Part shown: positions 46,201-59,374 of the stretch, one piece after another | How the letters are laid out: each line of letters starts with the position of its first letter | Numbering within the stretch: the first letter of the stretch is position 1 | Source: Fasciolopsis buskii | Taxonomy: Eukaryota > Platyhelminthes > Trematoda > Plagiorchiida > Fasciolidae | Length of the DNA stretch: 64,000 nucleotides | Direction of reading: 5' to 3' | Assembly (NCBI GenBank): GCA_008360955.1 | Contig: LUCM01004935.1 | Coordinates: forward strand, 186,001-250,000 | The notes under the pieces: model-generated | The model's database searches: none | Seen by the model: the letters and a program-made list of their open reading frames with translations, nothing else | What the model was told of the DNA's origin: nothing | Translations under genes and position numbers: made by a program

Positions 46201-47939
46201 GATTCCGAACGTGTGGTGCTAAACTGGATTCCCCACCCGGTATTCATCATCCAACTGATGGGGTTTAACAATAAGCTTTGAAACAATTTTTACCATCAAT
46301 TGCATCTTAACATCATCGTAACCTGAGACTAGTAGACAGTAACTTGTTCTAATGTACATAAGTTCGTCTTTCTTGAAGGACGCGAGACAACATTGCATAA
46401 CTTATCTGCAGGCAAAGCCGTCTGCATCCTCCTTGAAAGTTTAAAGAGAATTGAAACTGGAGTTGAGCAGAGTTGATGTCCGATAAAAAATCTCCAAGGT
46501 TTGAACAGTAGCGCCGAACGGCAACTTTCTGGGTTTCCTTGGATGTATATATTTAGTGTGTCAGTTGTGTTCAGCAAATCTCAATTTATACAGTAACAAT
46601 CGAACTCCTCATTCGGACTCAAAAGACACAACGTACCTGAATTGTAAAAATCTGTTACTTTGCATATTATGTGATCTATCGTGTTTGAGACAGTAGGCTT
46701 TGGGATACCGGCTGACAAATGTCTTCCAATGAGGATTTCCGTCAGATGTCACTGCCATTATATCATTCTATCTCTCAACGGATTCTTATTTCATCATTTC
46801 GTTCAATAGTCGTGGCTGAAGAAGGTTGCGTCTCCAGTTTGAAACCGCTGCAAAATTGTTGGTGATACAAAAGGTCAGAGCTAGACATCAAGTAGCATAT
46901 AGATGAACGAATACAGCATTCCATTACTAGATATCACAGAACACAGTTTGAACATAACAGTTACAGTTCTTCTGAGAATAGATGCACAATTATCCCAACC
47001 GCTGACCAGAAGCTCGTGTTCTGGTCATAGCTCACTAGGCAAGGTACACAAAGTGAACTCACGAGTGAGTCTTTTAATAGTATTCACTAACAACTCTGCT
47101 ATCGACTGACATACTAACCAACGCACAAGAATCGAAGCTAACTTCCTAACAGCGCAAGTGAAAATACAGATATAAGCTACGAAAGTGCACTAAGCGGGGA
47201 AGGAAAAACTACCTCTACAGACAGCTCTGAAACACTTTGATGCTAAACTACGGTAGCTAACTACCGTTCAAGGTTAGTAGTTTGACCAAAAAGTAAAAAC
47301 AAAGTAGGAAATTGTTGGAAAAAACAAACTTTCTAATAAAAATGAACATGTGTAATAACTTTGTGGCGTCTGTATTTAGGAGAACTCGGTTGTTTTCTCA
47401 GTAATTATATTTTGTAAACCAAGCAAAAGCCAAGATCATCTTGCTATAAAAGGGCCGAACCTTTATTTGTGCATTGGAAGTAAATTTAGGCAGAAGAATG
47501 TGACACTGATTCTTCTGAGTGACTGCTTTGATAATAATCAGTCCTGAAGTCTCATGGGATAGCCCTCAGACGTTACTGAGGCCCGGAACCTTGCATGTTG
47601 GCTAATTTCACATTCTAATCTCAGTTTGCATTTAGACTTACAACCGATTAGTACGTAGAAGCATTACGATGCGATACTCTGTGTGGAAGAAACCATTACC
47701 CATGATTTCCCATGTTCTCAGTCAACTCTTGCTACTCACCCGAACTCTTCACATTCAAACTGTGATATAATAGGACTGAATACCGTCCTTATGTCACTCC
47801 AGTTGAACGCTTCGCCCATGCTAGTATTTCAGTACGCTGCCTCATTACTTTTACTGGTTGTATGGTGAAGAAATTCTTGTGTTTTTGATCTCTTATCTGA
47901 TCACTTCTTTTATGGAAGAAATAACCGCAGGAAGATGGC

Positions 47940-48075
47940 CGCGGCCAACAGAGGGCTGGCGAGTGACAGAAGTTGACCGGCAGTGGTATGATTCAAACCC
48001 GCAACCTTTATGTCCAAACTCGCCGATGTAATCCACTTGACCACCGCCGGTCAGTGCGATCTCCCACGATCAGTT
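47940..48075 (-). repeat. tRNA-derived SINE-like element
   Basis: On the minus strand an A box tggtcaagtgg (48033-48043) matches the TRGYNNANNNG pattern and a B-box-like ggtttgaatca (47989-47999) follows about 35 bases later, the spacing of a pol III promoter. Confidence 0.6.
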
Positions 48076-48635
48076 TGCCCAAAGTATTATTTTCCAACAA
48101 CATCTTGTCTGAAAAAGATATTCTACATAGTACTCTCAATGAACATTCAGGTTTTCTTTACCTAGGTTGTAGCCTTTGTAGGCTAATGTCCTTACAAACA
48201 TATGCTAACCAAGAGAAGCAATTACAGATTGCATGCAGTCCTCCATATCTTATGCAGTATCCCACAAACCCAAAGACACTAACCAACGGACTGAAAAACT
48301 TGCTTCGTTGAACATCTATTTTATCGTCTGCGTATTTTACTGTTTTCTGTTGTCGCATTTCTAAACCCATGAGATTAGTTGTGTATTAGTAAGGTAATCA
48401 GCCCTGTTTGATTAAAGTGACTGTCTGAGTCTATTATAATCTCTTTGGGAAGCTTAAGGTAGCAGTGAGTCGTCAGTTTCTAAATTTTAGAAATATGATT
48501 TGAAAAATTCAGAATAACATCAATCGGCAAAAAAGCTCGCGTCCAGCAATTCATAATGATCCCAGCACATAAAATATGGTTAATTTCAACGGAACTAAGG
48601 AAGGAATGTATGTGAATGAAGTGACCTAGTGGAAA

Positions 48636-48770
48636 GTGGAAAACGGAACTATCAGAATAACTATCAATATCGTCTGTTCACACTTTGTTGAATCAAATCA
48701 CACCATGAATGTGACCGAAACTTTCTGCCCGAGCTCCAGAACTCCAAGACTGCTGAAGTGTCGGGTCTTC
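48636..48770 (+). pseudogene. Penelope-like element endonuclease remnant
   Basis: Reads NGTIRITINIVCSHFVESNH then TMNVTETF, matching in order the post-core segment of the 37.6-kb endonuclease (GTIKIITSSVCSHLVESNHS). The GIY-YIG core itself is absent. Confidence 0.6.
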
Positions 48771-50353
48771 TCAGTGGTGGAAAATGTTTGTTCAAGCATT
48801 CAGGCTCTCCTGGACCACTCCCATCTATTCATCAGAGGACAGTTAAGCTAATGACACCAATTTTCCGGTCATAATTTAGGTCTGGATCACGTGTGGAAAC
48901 CTTTTCCATTTTTCCCGTTCTTGACTCATTCATTTCATTTGATCACCCATTTTCCTTATCCCAGCTGATAGTTGTCACATTCAATGCAAGATTGTGAATC
49001 AGTACAGACGAGTTTGTTCATAACCAAGTCATATTTTCAATGTTTGGTGGGGCTATTTGTACAAGTTGGAATATGCTAAGCTACGGTGTCCAGGAAATGT
49101 TTGAGGAGATTTTGGAGCAAAAGTGACAGACAACAACCCAAATGAGGCAAACACATTCACATCAGCAGTTTGCCATCAATCCATTGTTGTCTCATCACAT
49201 TTGGATACATTCGTAAATAACATGGACCGAAATGTCTAATAATTTTAATTTTCCATATTCTCCTAGGTTTCTTTGCTCGCATAACTCTGTAGGAGAGTGT
49301 ATCTACATTGTTTTGGCCGCACTTCTTTTGACATCCCAAAATCATTTGGTGAACTTAAGACCAGTCCACCCCGTTGTTCTTTTCACGTAACTGACCATAG
49401 AATAGATCGAAGCCAGTGGTTAACCATAAGCGATGAAGTTTAGTTATTTCGTCATTCTTCTCACAAGATCTACACAGTCCTCCAGTGAGTACAGTTAGGG
49501 AAGTAACTGGCCAATAATCATCTCAACGCAGCACGATTTCACATGTTTGTCTCCCTCGCTAACTTATTTTGTTGTACCATTGATTAATTTATGTATCTGC
49601 CGAACACCGACAGATTGAACTGCGCAATAAAAGTTAATTAAGATCCGGGTTGAAGCGGGCGGGATGGTTTTGTGCTCACATAGCTACTCAGCGTGCGTAC
49701 CGACGAGAAATAGTCAAGTATACGACACCCCAATCAGAAAACATAAGACAACCAACCGATTCAATCCAACGGCAGATACGTGTACGTGTCTTGTCAAAGT
49801 ATAGAAGTATTGTGCCAGAATTGTAAATGATATTACAGTTGCCACTAATCTTGCAAAGTTGGTAAAATAATACGGATAATGGTATAGATTTTCAAATGCT
49901 AGTAGACTCTAAAAGCCTAGGGATCAGCATGCCTAGATCAAGATAGGCAGGCCGTAGTATGGTCCATTGACTTCATACTCTTTCAAATGTTCTCAAATAA
50001 AAACGCTACAAAGTTCATCGGTAACCATTAGGCTCATTTATTCCCGATTTAGACGCTTCGCCGACTTAAGACAGGCTTCCCCAAAGAGAAAATGTTGCAC
50101 TTGCAACGATACTGCGACGATGATTAAAATCGCAGCTGTTTTGCCATTGAAATCGATGGTACCTTCAACTAATTTGAGTAAAATCGGATACGGTACTTTC
50201 AACAAAATCTTTTTCTTTAATACACCGGTCTTCTAAAATTAAAGATCAATTTCTTGATTAAGTAGTTGACTGATTGATGAACTGAACATAAGACACATCA
50301 CTTAGACACAAGTCCCGTCCACGTAAAGATTGAATGCCTACTAGTCTTCACAG

Positions 50354-50585
50354 TACAAACTTATTATTCTGTGAGCCCCCTGCATTTTAACCAAATTGTC
50401 GGTATCCTCTCCCAATTACGGAAATGGACTTTTTCAATGGGAGTTTATATTGGCCTAGAAAAACTTTCCTCAAACAACCAAATTATTCAGTCAGACTGGT
50501 TAGTGAACCCATCGCCTCCTGATATAGATGGAGGATACCCATTTAAATGGATCTCTTCGGCTCGTACCCAAAATGTGTGCTACAT
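50354..50585 (+). CDS. Candidate exon A of an unassigned gene (C-type-lectin-like pattern)
   Basis: Acceptor tagtcttcacag, donor-like cat|gtgatt, phase 1 in and 2 out. The frame reads FNQIVGILSQL, VYIGLEKLSS, SDWLVNPSPPD, FKWISS and NVCYM. The order hydrophobic-[IL]GL, W, P, W, then CY resembles the middle of a C-type lectin fold, but the usual WND and preceding cysteines are not seen. Its phase fits exon B at 51347. The family is a guess. Confidence 0.3.
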
Positions 50586-51346
50586 GTGATTATTTTGTTC
50601 ATTGTTACTGGTAGCTATCTTTTGTACGATTACAGTTTGTCTGCTAGTCGTTTCATTCAAGGTAGTCAGTTTTGAAGGGTAAATGTCCGTTTCTGGCCAT
50701 CGGACCGAAATTCTCTTATTTGTCAGGGGAAACGTTGTTGTGGGAGCTGGTAGGCAGTTCTTGATGACAAACTGATGACCAAAATGATTGTTCAGTCACT
50801 ACTCACCTTTGGTGTGAGTTCCCTGGTCGGAAAGTCGCTGACTTACCGCGGTTCATGGATTCCTGCAGTTGACGTAAAATACGTGTCGTATGGATACAGC
50901 AGACGAATCTGCTAGGCCTGTTGATTATTTTCGATTGTTTCAGACAAAGGACAGAACAGTGCAGGAATATCACTAGTGGGAGCAACGTCACATCTAATAA
51001 TTCAACATGATGTATCACAAAGGATTATTTTTTTCAATCCACTTGCTGGTTTTAGCTCTCGATCTCTCTTGTCATCTTGGGTTTTGTCACTGTAGTAGCA
51101 ATATTGTCAGTAACATTTATATCACTCCCACTTCTCATTTTAGAGTTACTTTTTCTGGTGTATTCACTGTAATATATAGACTTGTAAGTAGTATACGGAA
51201 TTCGGTTGATCACGGTATCTAGCGGATACGAGTTACTAATGAGTAATCAACAGGCTTCGATCCATGGAACGTGAATGACGTCAAAAAGAAGACCACAACA
51301 GAATGGAAATAGGTCCAAGTTATATTTATTGCTCATGGATTTACAG

Positions 51347-51456
51347 ACGGTTGGAAATATTTCTATCGGCGGAATGCATTCCATCCAATCAACTCCAAGA
51401 AATATTTGGATTACACGACTGTCGTCACGATTCTCATTGGCTGTTTGCCTACGCAG
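51347..51456 (+). CDS. Candidate exon B of the same unassigned gene
   Basis: Acceptor catggatttacag, donor gcag|gtcagt (good), phase 2 in and 1 out, matching exon A and exon C. Encodes RLEIFLSAECIPSN, then FGLHDCRHDSHWLFAYA. Two cysteines are present; the terminal cysteine of a typical lectin fold would be missing. Confidence 0.3.
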
Positions 51457-51593
51457 GTCAGTGCCGAGCTGTGCCAGACCGAATCACGTGACTTGCACGT
51501 AAACTCACTATATTCATTCTCTCCATTGTTTCTGTCCTGAATGACAGCCTTTATCTGATGACGAAAATAAAATTATACCTATTTTATGTACAG

Positions 51594-51721
51594 TAAACTC
51601 ATCTCGTCTGGACGATTTACGCCACTCAGTCATTTACCGAACTACAAGTCTTGGCAGAATCCGCGCTAACGGGGCCGACATCTTTTTCCGACAAACTTCG
51701 TGCTGCTATCTCTACCACTGA
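51594..51721 (+). CDS. Candidate terminal exon C of the same unassigned gene
   Basis: Acceptor ttttatgtacag, phase 1 in, TGA at 51719. Encodes NSSRLDDLRHSVIYRTT, SLGRIRANGADIFFRQ and a Cys-rich end TSCCYLYH. Three exons with agreeing phases and introns of 761 and 137 bases are suggestive, but each phase match has a one-in-three chance of being accidental. Confidence 0.28.
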
Positions 51722-54700
51722 TCATTATGTAGTGGTTGTGAGATGTGAAATTTATTCTCTTACAGTTTACAGAGCTTTTCCTAAATCTTAGCGGAAAAGT
51801 CTTTCTTAGTCCGCCAATGTTTCCATTTTTAGCCTTCTGTTGTAAAAATCTTCTCTCGATTTCCCCTCGGTTCCTCCAATTTTGTAAAACACTTTACTGT
51901 CACTCCAAGGAAACATTTTAATCTTGGCTCCCATATGGTGAAACTGAAATCTTGCCCAACAAGCAGTGCCGTCACAGACGGGAAGAACGGGCAACGAAGG
52001 TCGGCATCCCGGAATCTGTCAAAAAGACCTGTCTCTTTCCATCTAAAGCGAGATTTAGTGTGTTGACTCAACCGTTGTTGTTAAAATTTTGAGCAGTTAG
52101 GCTGCAAAATGTGCAAGGAATCTGATTTGGATGTCGTGGGGCTGTAAGGAAATGTTTCCCCGTTCATTCATCGTTGACTCCTTCAGCGGTGCATTCTTTT
52201 AACCAGCCACATATACTCCCTCACCACAACTCGTCACTGACTACTTAACTACACTTACTTGAACTTTTTCGAATCTGACACTTCGTGTAGTACTCGTTTA
52301 CCTCTTAAAATACACTGGGGCACCAGCCGACCACTTTCGATTTGTCATCAAACTTGTCAGGAGCACTTTGATGTGGCATACTGTTCACCGAATCGCACTA
52401 CCAAATCAGTGATCAATTCTAATGCGTTAACAATGGATACTCGTTGTCTGCTCCGTAGCTTTTGATTCCATATCGAGGACGTCTTCACTTCGATGATTTC
52501 TGTCATTTGGGTCTCCGTCTTACGCGTTAGCAAAGCTTACTAACTACTGAAATAGATAAATATAAAACACAAGATTGATTTCGACATCTATATCCGCAGC
52601 TAGCAACTATTTTTCTTCAAGGAGGTACCCTTGCACCATTTCTTTCCACCACTCAAATTGGCCAAAGTCTAAGTCTATTCCCTGATTAATATCGATGCGG
52701 ATGTCGTGGCTATATGGCGGTTCCCGTCAACGGATGAGGATCAAAAAGCGTTATACATAAACCTTCGAAAAACTGGACTTTTTAAAGTATAATGATCTTC
52801 TGCTGAAACTTCCCAAGTCTTCCTAAAACACTTTCATTTTGTCTCATTTTGCTTAGCAAACTTTATGCAGATCGAGGCTTTTGCCAACTAAGAATTGGAC
52901 CTAAGAGTTTAGTAGGTATGTGCTTATCCTCTAGTTTTGGTTGACGGTCTCACTTTGTCAATTTTGCATAAAGAATACGGCAACTTTCTTTTCAAATCCG
53001 AGAGCTCAGGAAGCGCTGTGTTGCATCCATTGTCTATCCTGAGTTTGTTTGCCACTGTTAAGCCAATCGTAATCTGACCTGTTAAAGAAAAGCTTTTAGT
53101 CATCGTTCTACGCTGTCATTTTGATTGATCGCTTTACTTCCGTTCTATTAACATTTTCACGAGATGTTAACATCAAAGCTCTTGTTCTTCGTTGTATACG
53201 CTGACCTCTCCAAGCATTTCTCTGACCACAGAACCCGACGCCCTAATTTGTACCATTCCCTTGTAGGTAGACGTATACAGAAACTTTCGGTTGCGTATAT
53301 TGATAGGTTATTGGTGAACGAACATCAGGCCACGGATGAGCGATGTCAACCTTCTGCGACTTAAATTTAATAAAAATAAGTAAATATGCTGACGCAGTTT
53401 AGGCTTCTGCTTGTTCAAGTCTAACATTATGGCGCGGTTGAATATAGCACAACAGAATACAACACAAAACAATGCCATGCTCAAGGCTTAACACTTGAAA
53501 AACAAACAACGTAACTTGTACAAAAGTGTGGCATTACATTAGAAGCAATTGACTCAATGGACCCAAATACGTTTTCTACCATGTTGGGTATCCAGTAGCC
53601 GTAATAAGTTTTAAACATCTTGTGTGCATCCCGGCGCGCAGCTCGGCTGTCCCGCCTCCACACTGCATTCCCAATATACCACCGTTCACACGTAGGCAGT
53701 TCGTGCAATCCGATGGAAAGTAGATTTATCATAGGACAAGTAACCCAAATCCACCCAAGTGTGTTTCTGGATTGTTTTTTCTGTTCACTTCGGGCATAAC
53801 GTAGCCATGCAAAACACTTCCCCACATTTTATTTTGTTACGCTGTTGTTTTTCGTCAAATAACTCGCACGACAATTTAGTTTTTCATTAGGCACCTGAAG
53901 CCACCAATCATGACGCCCTCAAGGCGAAGAAACGTGGTCAACTGACCAGCTGTTAACCGTCAGTCTCACATGAGATACCTGCCCCACATGACTGTGATTC
54001 TCAATGCTGACTTCCACAACAAATCAGCAAAATTTCCGATACCGTGACGAACAGATTTTGCAATTCCACCCACACCAAATAAAATGATTGAGGTTGTAAC
54101 ATCGTTTTGCGTAAACGTTAACATTTCAACACAGATTTTAGAAAATATTCATATTAGTCTGTCTCGATTTGACGACACACTGATGCGGTAGCTAACGTTC
54201 AGGACAGTAGGTGCACCGATTAGTTGAGGATGAGGTTAATGGCCTTGTGAAGTAAGTTGTGTGAAGTATGTCATATGTGATCTGCGTTGTTTGTAGTATT
54301 TCGTTACCAAGCTAAGATTACAGTTTTTCTCAATTTATCCTTTTTCACTTCATTCCGATAGTTATTGAGATCAGTCGGAAAATGATACTATAAATATCAC
54401 GAACTAAGGGAGCCAAAAGCGTCTGGTAGAAACTTTTCGTTATCAACAACATATCACAAAGCATAGGATGCAAAAGGCATACTCCATATATGCATTCAGT
54501 GTGCCTTTACAACTGGAGGATTGCCAGTGAACAACTGAAGTACTTGATAAAGTTGAATTCTGCCACAAAAGGAGCTCATGGGCAAGCGGCCAAGATTCCA
54601 ATGGGACATATTCCACAGGGAGAAATAGGTTTTAGAAAAAGAAGTAAAAGAGGCGATTGCATAGAGTAGAACACATTTCAGCTTTTCCGAACTCGATTTG

Positions 54701-55919
54701 CACGTCACCAGTTAACTATCGACTGCATTTTTTTCTGTGGTATTTCTGTTTCCCCGCTGCAAAAACGGAAGCCAGGGGTTATCTTGTAAGCACTTGGTCT
54801 TGGTCTTCCAGGCAAGAGAGCAAAGTGCAGTTGATCGCGAAATGTTGGAAACTGTTGTCCGTCTATCCAGTTCGAACGCCATTTGATCCACCTATTTCCA
54901 AGACCCAAGACCAACCGGGGAGTCCAGTGAAGTCGGCGACCGATAAATTCATTTTATAAATCAATGCTCACACAGTATTTATAAGAGGGAGCCAACTGAA
55001 CGGTAAACCGTTCCCAGCGACTCCAGTCTGTTGTTGTGGTACTTTATAGGGAGAAAACCGGATTGGTGCAAACCCACAAAGTCCTTAACGCGAGTCTGAG
55101 GTGGCTTACTTTGTGAACATGACCTCGCCTTACTCACCGGTAATTCACAAAATTGCGCCCGTTTACCCATAGGCAGCCTGAAGGTGCTCCAAACGGTATA
55201 GATTTCTGCTTCTCAAGAATATCAGAAGTGATGGTCGGCGAAAACTGTTCATTGACTTCACCGTGTTCAGGTTGTTTGTTGGTTCCTATACCAAAAATAA
55301 GCAAATTAAAACAATAATTTTGTTAACAGATTGGGCCGAACGAATTCTGGGTTTTGCTAGGACACAATGAACATTCGGTCGCCTACACAAAACTCCGAGG
55401 ATTTGAAGTCGAATCACCTGACAACTTACATGACACTAAGGAAAAGATAAAGCAAAAAAGGATAATTTCCAATATGTATCAACCAGCCGCCGATTTCGGG
55501 TCCATTCCGGCCAGTTTATAGGCATCACAATAGTGGCGCTATGCAGAATGAATTAATGCGTTCATCAGTTCATTTCCAACTTTAGCGAATGGAAAATCTT
55601 TGGTCCACCGTTGTCTTGTCCTTTAGTTGTGTTGACTCTGCATTTGTCCTGTGCAATGAGACATGTTTTCTGTGTTCGTATGTATATGCCTTCATCAGAG
55701 AGATGCGGTTAAATGAGGTTCTAAGTATAGTACTTCTGAGCGAAGAACGAATAGAACCAAAGGCGTTACAGAAGGCTGACAAACATATAGAGCTGTTTTC
55801 TGTTGATAAAAATTAGATGGATTCGACACTCAGAGTGCACCAAACTGGAAATGTAGATGAACCACCGAAATGACCAAACCAACCTTTGTAAATATCAGGA
55901 CCAAATGATATAAGGAGTG

Positions 55920-56052
55920 ACCACATAAGGTCTTACTAGACTGCATGGGGACAAGGAAATGCAGTCTATCACCTAGGTGGTCAGTGGATCTGGATTCAAA
56001 CCTCTGACACTCTGGTAACAGACGCTTAATCCAATTGCCCACCGTGGGTCAA
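55920..56052 (-). repeat. tRNA-derived SINE-like element
   Basis: Minus strand: A-box-like tgggcaattgg (56031-56041) then B box ggtttgaatcc (55992-56002). Downstream tagactgcatttccttgtcc contains one half of a short inverted repeat with ccatgcagtcta. Confidence 0.6.
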
Positions 56053-56974
56053 AATAGTTCAGTTAATCGGGTAACACTGATACCTTCTCGAGGGAGCTGA
56101 AAGCGTTTTCACATCCCATCGATAACATCCGAATCACTTCCTTTCTCTAGTCTGAAGTGGATGAAACAGAACCTACTAATTGGGCTACAACAATAAGCAG
56201 TGGGTGGAGACTATTCATATGTAAACTGGTAAATGTCTTCTCCAGCAGTCTTGGTGACAACAGGTGGCAATAGAGTCTTTTCCATATCGTTGAGCATCAT
56301 AGATGTACTTCCAGATGGATGATACCTACCAGGATGATTCTTTGGGAAACGGTCATCTTTGCAGATCTCTTTAGGTCATGAATCTTTCCCTTTTTCTGAC
56401 GAAATCACTAAATGTATGGAAAAGGACCCAACGAAGCATCGGCGCATACCTTCAGGACAACAGAGAATAGGCCATCAAACCCTGAGATTTTATTATTCTT
56501 TTGTATGCCTATATGACTCCGAAAAGCCATGGGCTTTATTAGAGGTGGTTTAGTGTTCCTGGCATAGATAGGTAAAGAGACATTCTGAGGCAATGAATGG
56601 AAAATCTTGGCGAGTTTTTCGGAAAAGACAAAATGCTTGGCAACCCTTGAATGATTATCACCAAACCCTTTTCTAGCACCCTTCATGTGCCCCGACAACC
56701 GAAGCTTCCCTAGATGAAATCTACCTACAGTCTATTTAGGTGTTGGACTTTCGATTTAATCAGCTAAGTTATTTGCCTACACCGCTGATTTTCCGTTTTT
56801 AACTGATTGTCCTTTCTACCTACGTCAATGTAAATGCATGAAAAACCAATGTCTATTGAATTGCAAACCCCCTATTCGGAAAGGGCACTAATGTTGAAGA
56901 AAAACTTAATAAGGTTGGTATGATTTTCACAAAGCATCGCGAGATTGTGATTGTAAGATACGAAGAAACGGCGG

Positions 56975-57075
56975 GGGACCGACCAGCAGTGGCCATGGTG
57001 ATAAGGTGGTTCCGTTTGGACGTGAAGGTGGCGAGTTCGCGTCAACCAGCCGCCGGTTAACTTCCCCACTTGCCG
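56975..57075 (+). repeat. Weak tRNA-like SINE fragment
   Basis: Contains agcagtggccatggtgataag and gtggcgagttcgcgtcaacc, the latter resembling a B box. Similar in layout to the other tRNA-derived units but with a poor A box. Confidence 0.35.
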
Positions 57076-57689
57076 GCCCAATTCAGGCCGTGACCCCTTT
57101 CCTGAAAAATAATGTACGTTGTTATTTCATTACTGAAGGACATCTAAAAGGATAAAAAAGGATAGTCCGCTCATAAGCGGCATAATCACAAAAGCAATTC
57201 GTTTGCCACTACTTCACGTCCTAGGATCTACACCTCTGGTACAGAATTCTTTGCTGAAAAACTTAACATAGCTACTCGCCATAGTATTTCACAATGATAT
57301 TTTAAAAATCCCGAATCTGGGAAAAATTCACCCTTATTCCGCATGTCTCTGCCTAAATTTCCTAATGCTGTACAGATGGTGGGTGCATTGTAACACTTTG
57401 TAGGAGGCATTTTACGATGGATTATTGTTCACACATTTGTGAGACAGTTGGATAATATTTTCCAAATAGCCTTGATGTAATTGTGTAATAATTCGGGAAA
57501 CGGAGTAGGTCGGGTAAAAAAAATGTAGACGGACAATGTGTCCGTAAGAACCCCACAGATATTAGTTGCAAGAAGAGACATTCCATAATAGTCTGTTTGG
57601 TATCATTTAAAGCCTCCGAATGAGTTTTTTTCATTTATTTTTAACTTTTATCTCTTTAGTTTTGCGAAAATAGCACTACTAAGTGAATT

Positions 57690-57815
57690 ATTTTCTGGGG
57701 GAGGTCCATGCCAAATGTGGTTATTGACGAGCAGTGGAACAAGACTTGAGCCCATGACCCTTAACTTGAAATGCCGTGGCTTTGACCGCTGGACCACCGC
57801 CAACCAATGGAACCA
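57690..57815 (-). repeat. tRNA-derived SINE-like element
   Basis: Minus strand: A box tggtccagcgg (57786-57796) and B-box-like ggctcaagtct (57742-57752). It accounts for most of the C-terminal half of an open frame at 57648-58082, which is therefore not called a gene. Confidence 0.6.
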
Positions 57816-58714
57816 CCACCAAAATTGTGGATGGAGGCACGCAATTGAAAACGCATACACGTTCCACTCTACCATAATGCTCCCCGAAATGTAACAATTT
57901 TTACAATGTTTGTAAACATTTTCTATCCCGTACCAATCTGCCAACGAAATAAGACGGCAATTGTTCGTCCACACGAAAACCAGCAAATTTCGTTCTACAC
58001 ATTTTCCAATTTTAAAAACAAATGAAGACAGCATACTTGTCCTCGACTCGGCCTTTGCAATTTCACTCCCGTTTTCGTCCATCGAATAATATACCCTAAT
58101 AAATAACGATTATAAGAATGAGTGCAAATGCACTAGCTGCATTTCACATAACCCAAAATAATGAACTAATTTTCGAGAGATCAAAATACCGTGTGCACGG
58201 TGCCTCATATACCTTAGGCGTATCTGCAGATCAGAACAGTAGTGAAAACTTTATCAGTTGATAAAACATCCTGCGTGGTAATTGTTTACGTTAACATTCC
58301 TTGTCAATCCGTTCGTTTTTTTACTTGGTCTCAAGTGCGAGACTTTTTCAAACTTTTCAGACCAAACATTCTCACTGTATTCTGACCGCAAACGATCACC
58401 GCAACTCTGGGTTGAATGCAAATGAATTTCGAACACAGTTTTCTAACTATATTAAAAACAGCTTCTAGGTACAGAATCCGCTGAGCAGAATTGGCACCGC
58501 CGTTCTCATTTGCGTGCTCTGTTCGTATGGTGATTCATAGTTCTGGGTGGCATGCTAGTGGGTGGGTGAATTACACATTCACAGTGGTATTGGTGATTAC
58601 TACAAACTCATTGCCAATTCGACCGTCTAAGAATCGATCGGGTCTGCTTTAACACGTATCAGCGGTCTATAATCCCATGCACTCTGTACCATTTCCCGTA
58701 TCACTTTGGTTCAG

Positions 58715-59374
58715 CCAAATCAGGTTTATACAGGTCTGAAACTTGATCCATCTTATACGGGCACCTTTTCATATACGGATTGCAATGGTTCACAGTTTAT
58801 CTGTACATCGGCCTACAATCCGACCTAGTATCGTGAAAGCGAATCACGTTCTTATCCAATTCTAAATAGCCTTGACATAATCCGGAACAAATTTGACGCG
58901 ATTCTGAAAACGTGGAAGATGTTACAAATGGTCTTCGATCAGCGTGATATTTCGACCTTCGTAGAGATTGGGAATTACTTTCTCAATTTCAATGCATTTC
59001 CGGGCTATGTTTGGATTACTTCGATGCATTTTCCCCGACAATACTCATAATCTTATCTCGCATTTGATCCATGTTTTTTGTAACGCAAAGTCTGCCACGA
59101 AATTTGTCCATCAAAAAAACACGGTTCCAAAATTTACGAGTCCCACTGACAGGGCCCTGAGTTGCGATTTCGTTGGGCACCGGGATAGCCTGCAGGTGAA
59201 CGATTGGCCCAGTTCTAATTACGATTGCAATGCCGATTATGACGTGGTTCTGTTTTCTTATCTAGCACAGCACAGGATACTTTCACAAATCACTCAACCT
59301 GAAAATGACTTCTGTAGTTAAAGACCCACCAAACCTGAACAACTTTGGAAATCCTGTCAGATGCTGTTCCCTAA
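58715..59374 (+). pseudogene. Broken coding-like block, family unknown
   Basis: Between an acceptor-like ctttggttcag and a strong donor ctaa|gtgagt lie about 220 codons of protein-like sequence broken three times: TAG at 58826, a frame change near 59040 and TAA at 59319. Segments include GTFSYTDCNGSQFICTS, LDIIRNKFDAILKTWKML, GNYFLNFNAFPGYVW, then in the next frame NLISHLIHVFCNAKS and DYDVVLFSYLAQHRI, and after the last stop KPEQLWKSCQMLF. This could be a decayed exon or retrogene, an indel-laden assembly, or chance. No family was recognised. Confidence 0.25.

Larger units (their letters stand above)
46201..50353. other. Repeat-containing unassigned DNA
   Basis: Holds the 47.9-kb SINE-like unit and the 48.6-kb PLE remnant. 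No gene was recognised. Confidence 0.5.
51722..58714. other. Unassigned DNA with SINE-like units
   Basis: Holds SINE-like units near 55.9, 57.0 and 57.7 kb. An exon-like stretch at 52291-52408 (YLLKYTGAPADHFRFVIKL) between cttcgtgtag and gtgatc is noted but unsupported. Confidence 0.5.

Noticed and set aside
47445..47451. TATAAAA box in a promoter-like context
   Set aside because: A good match, but one or two are expected by chance in 64 kb, and no first exon could be placed downstream.
57648..58082. Minus-strand 144-codon frame
   Set aside because: Its C-terminal part overlaps a tRNA-derived SINE-like unit, and the rest shows no motif.
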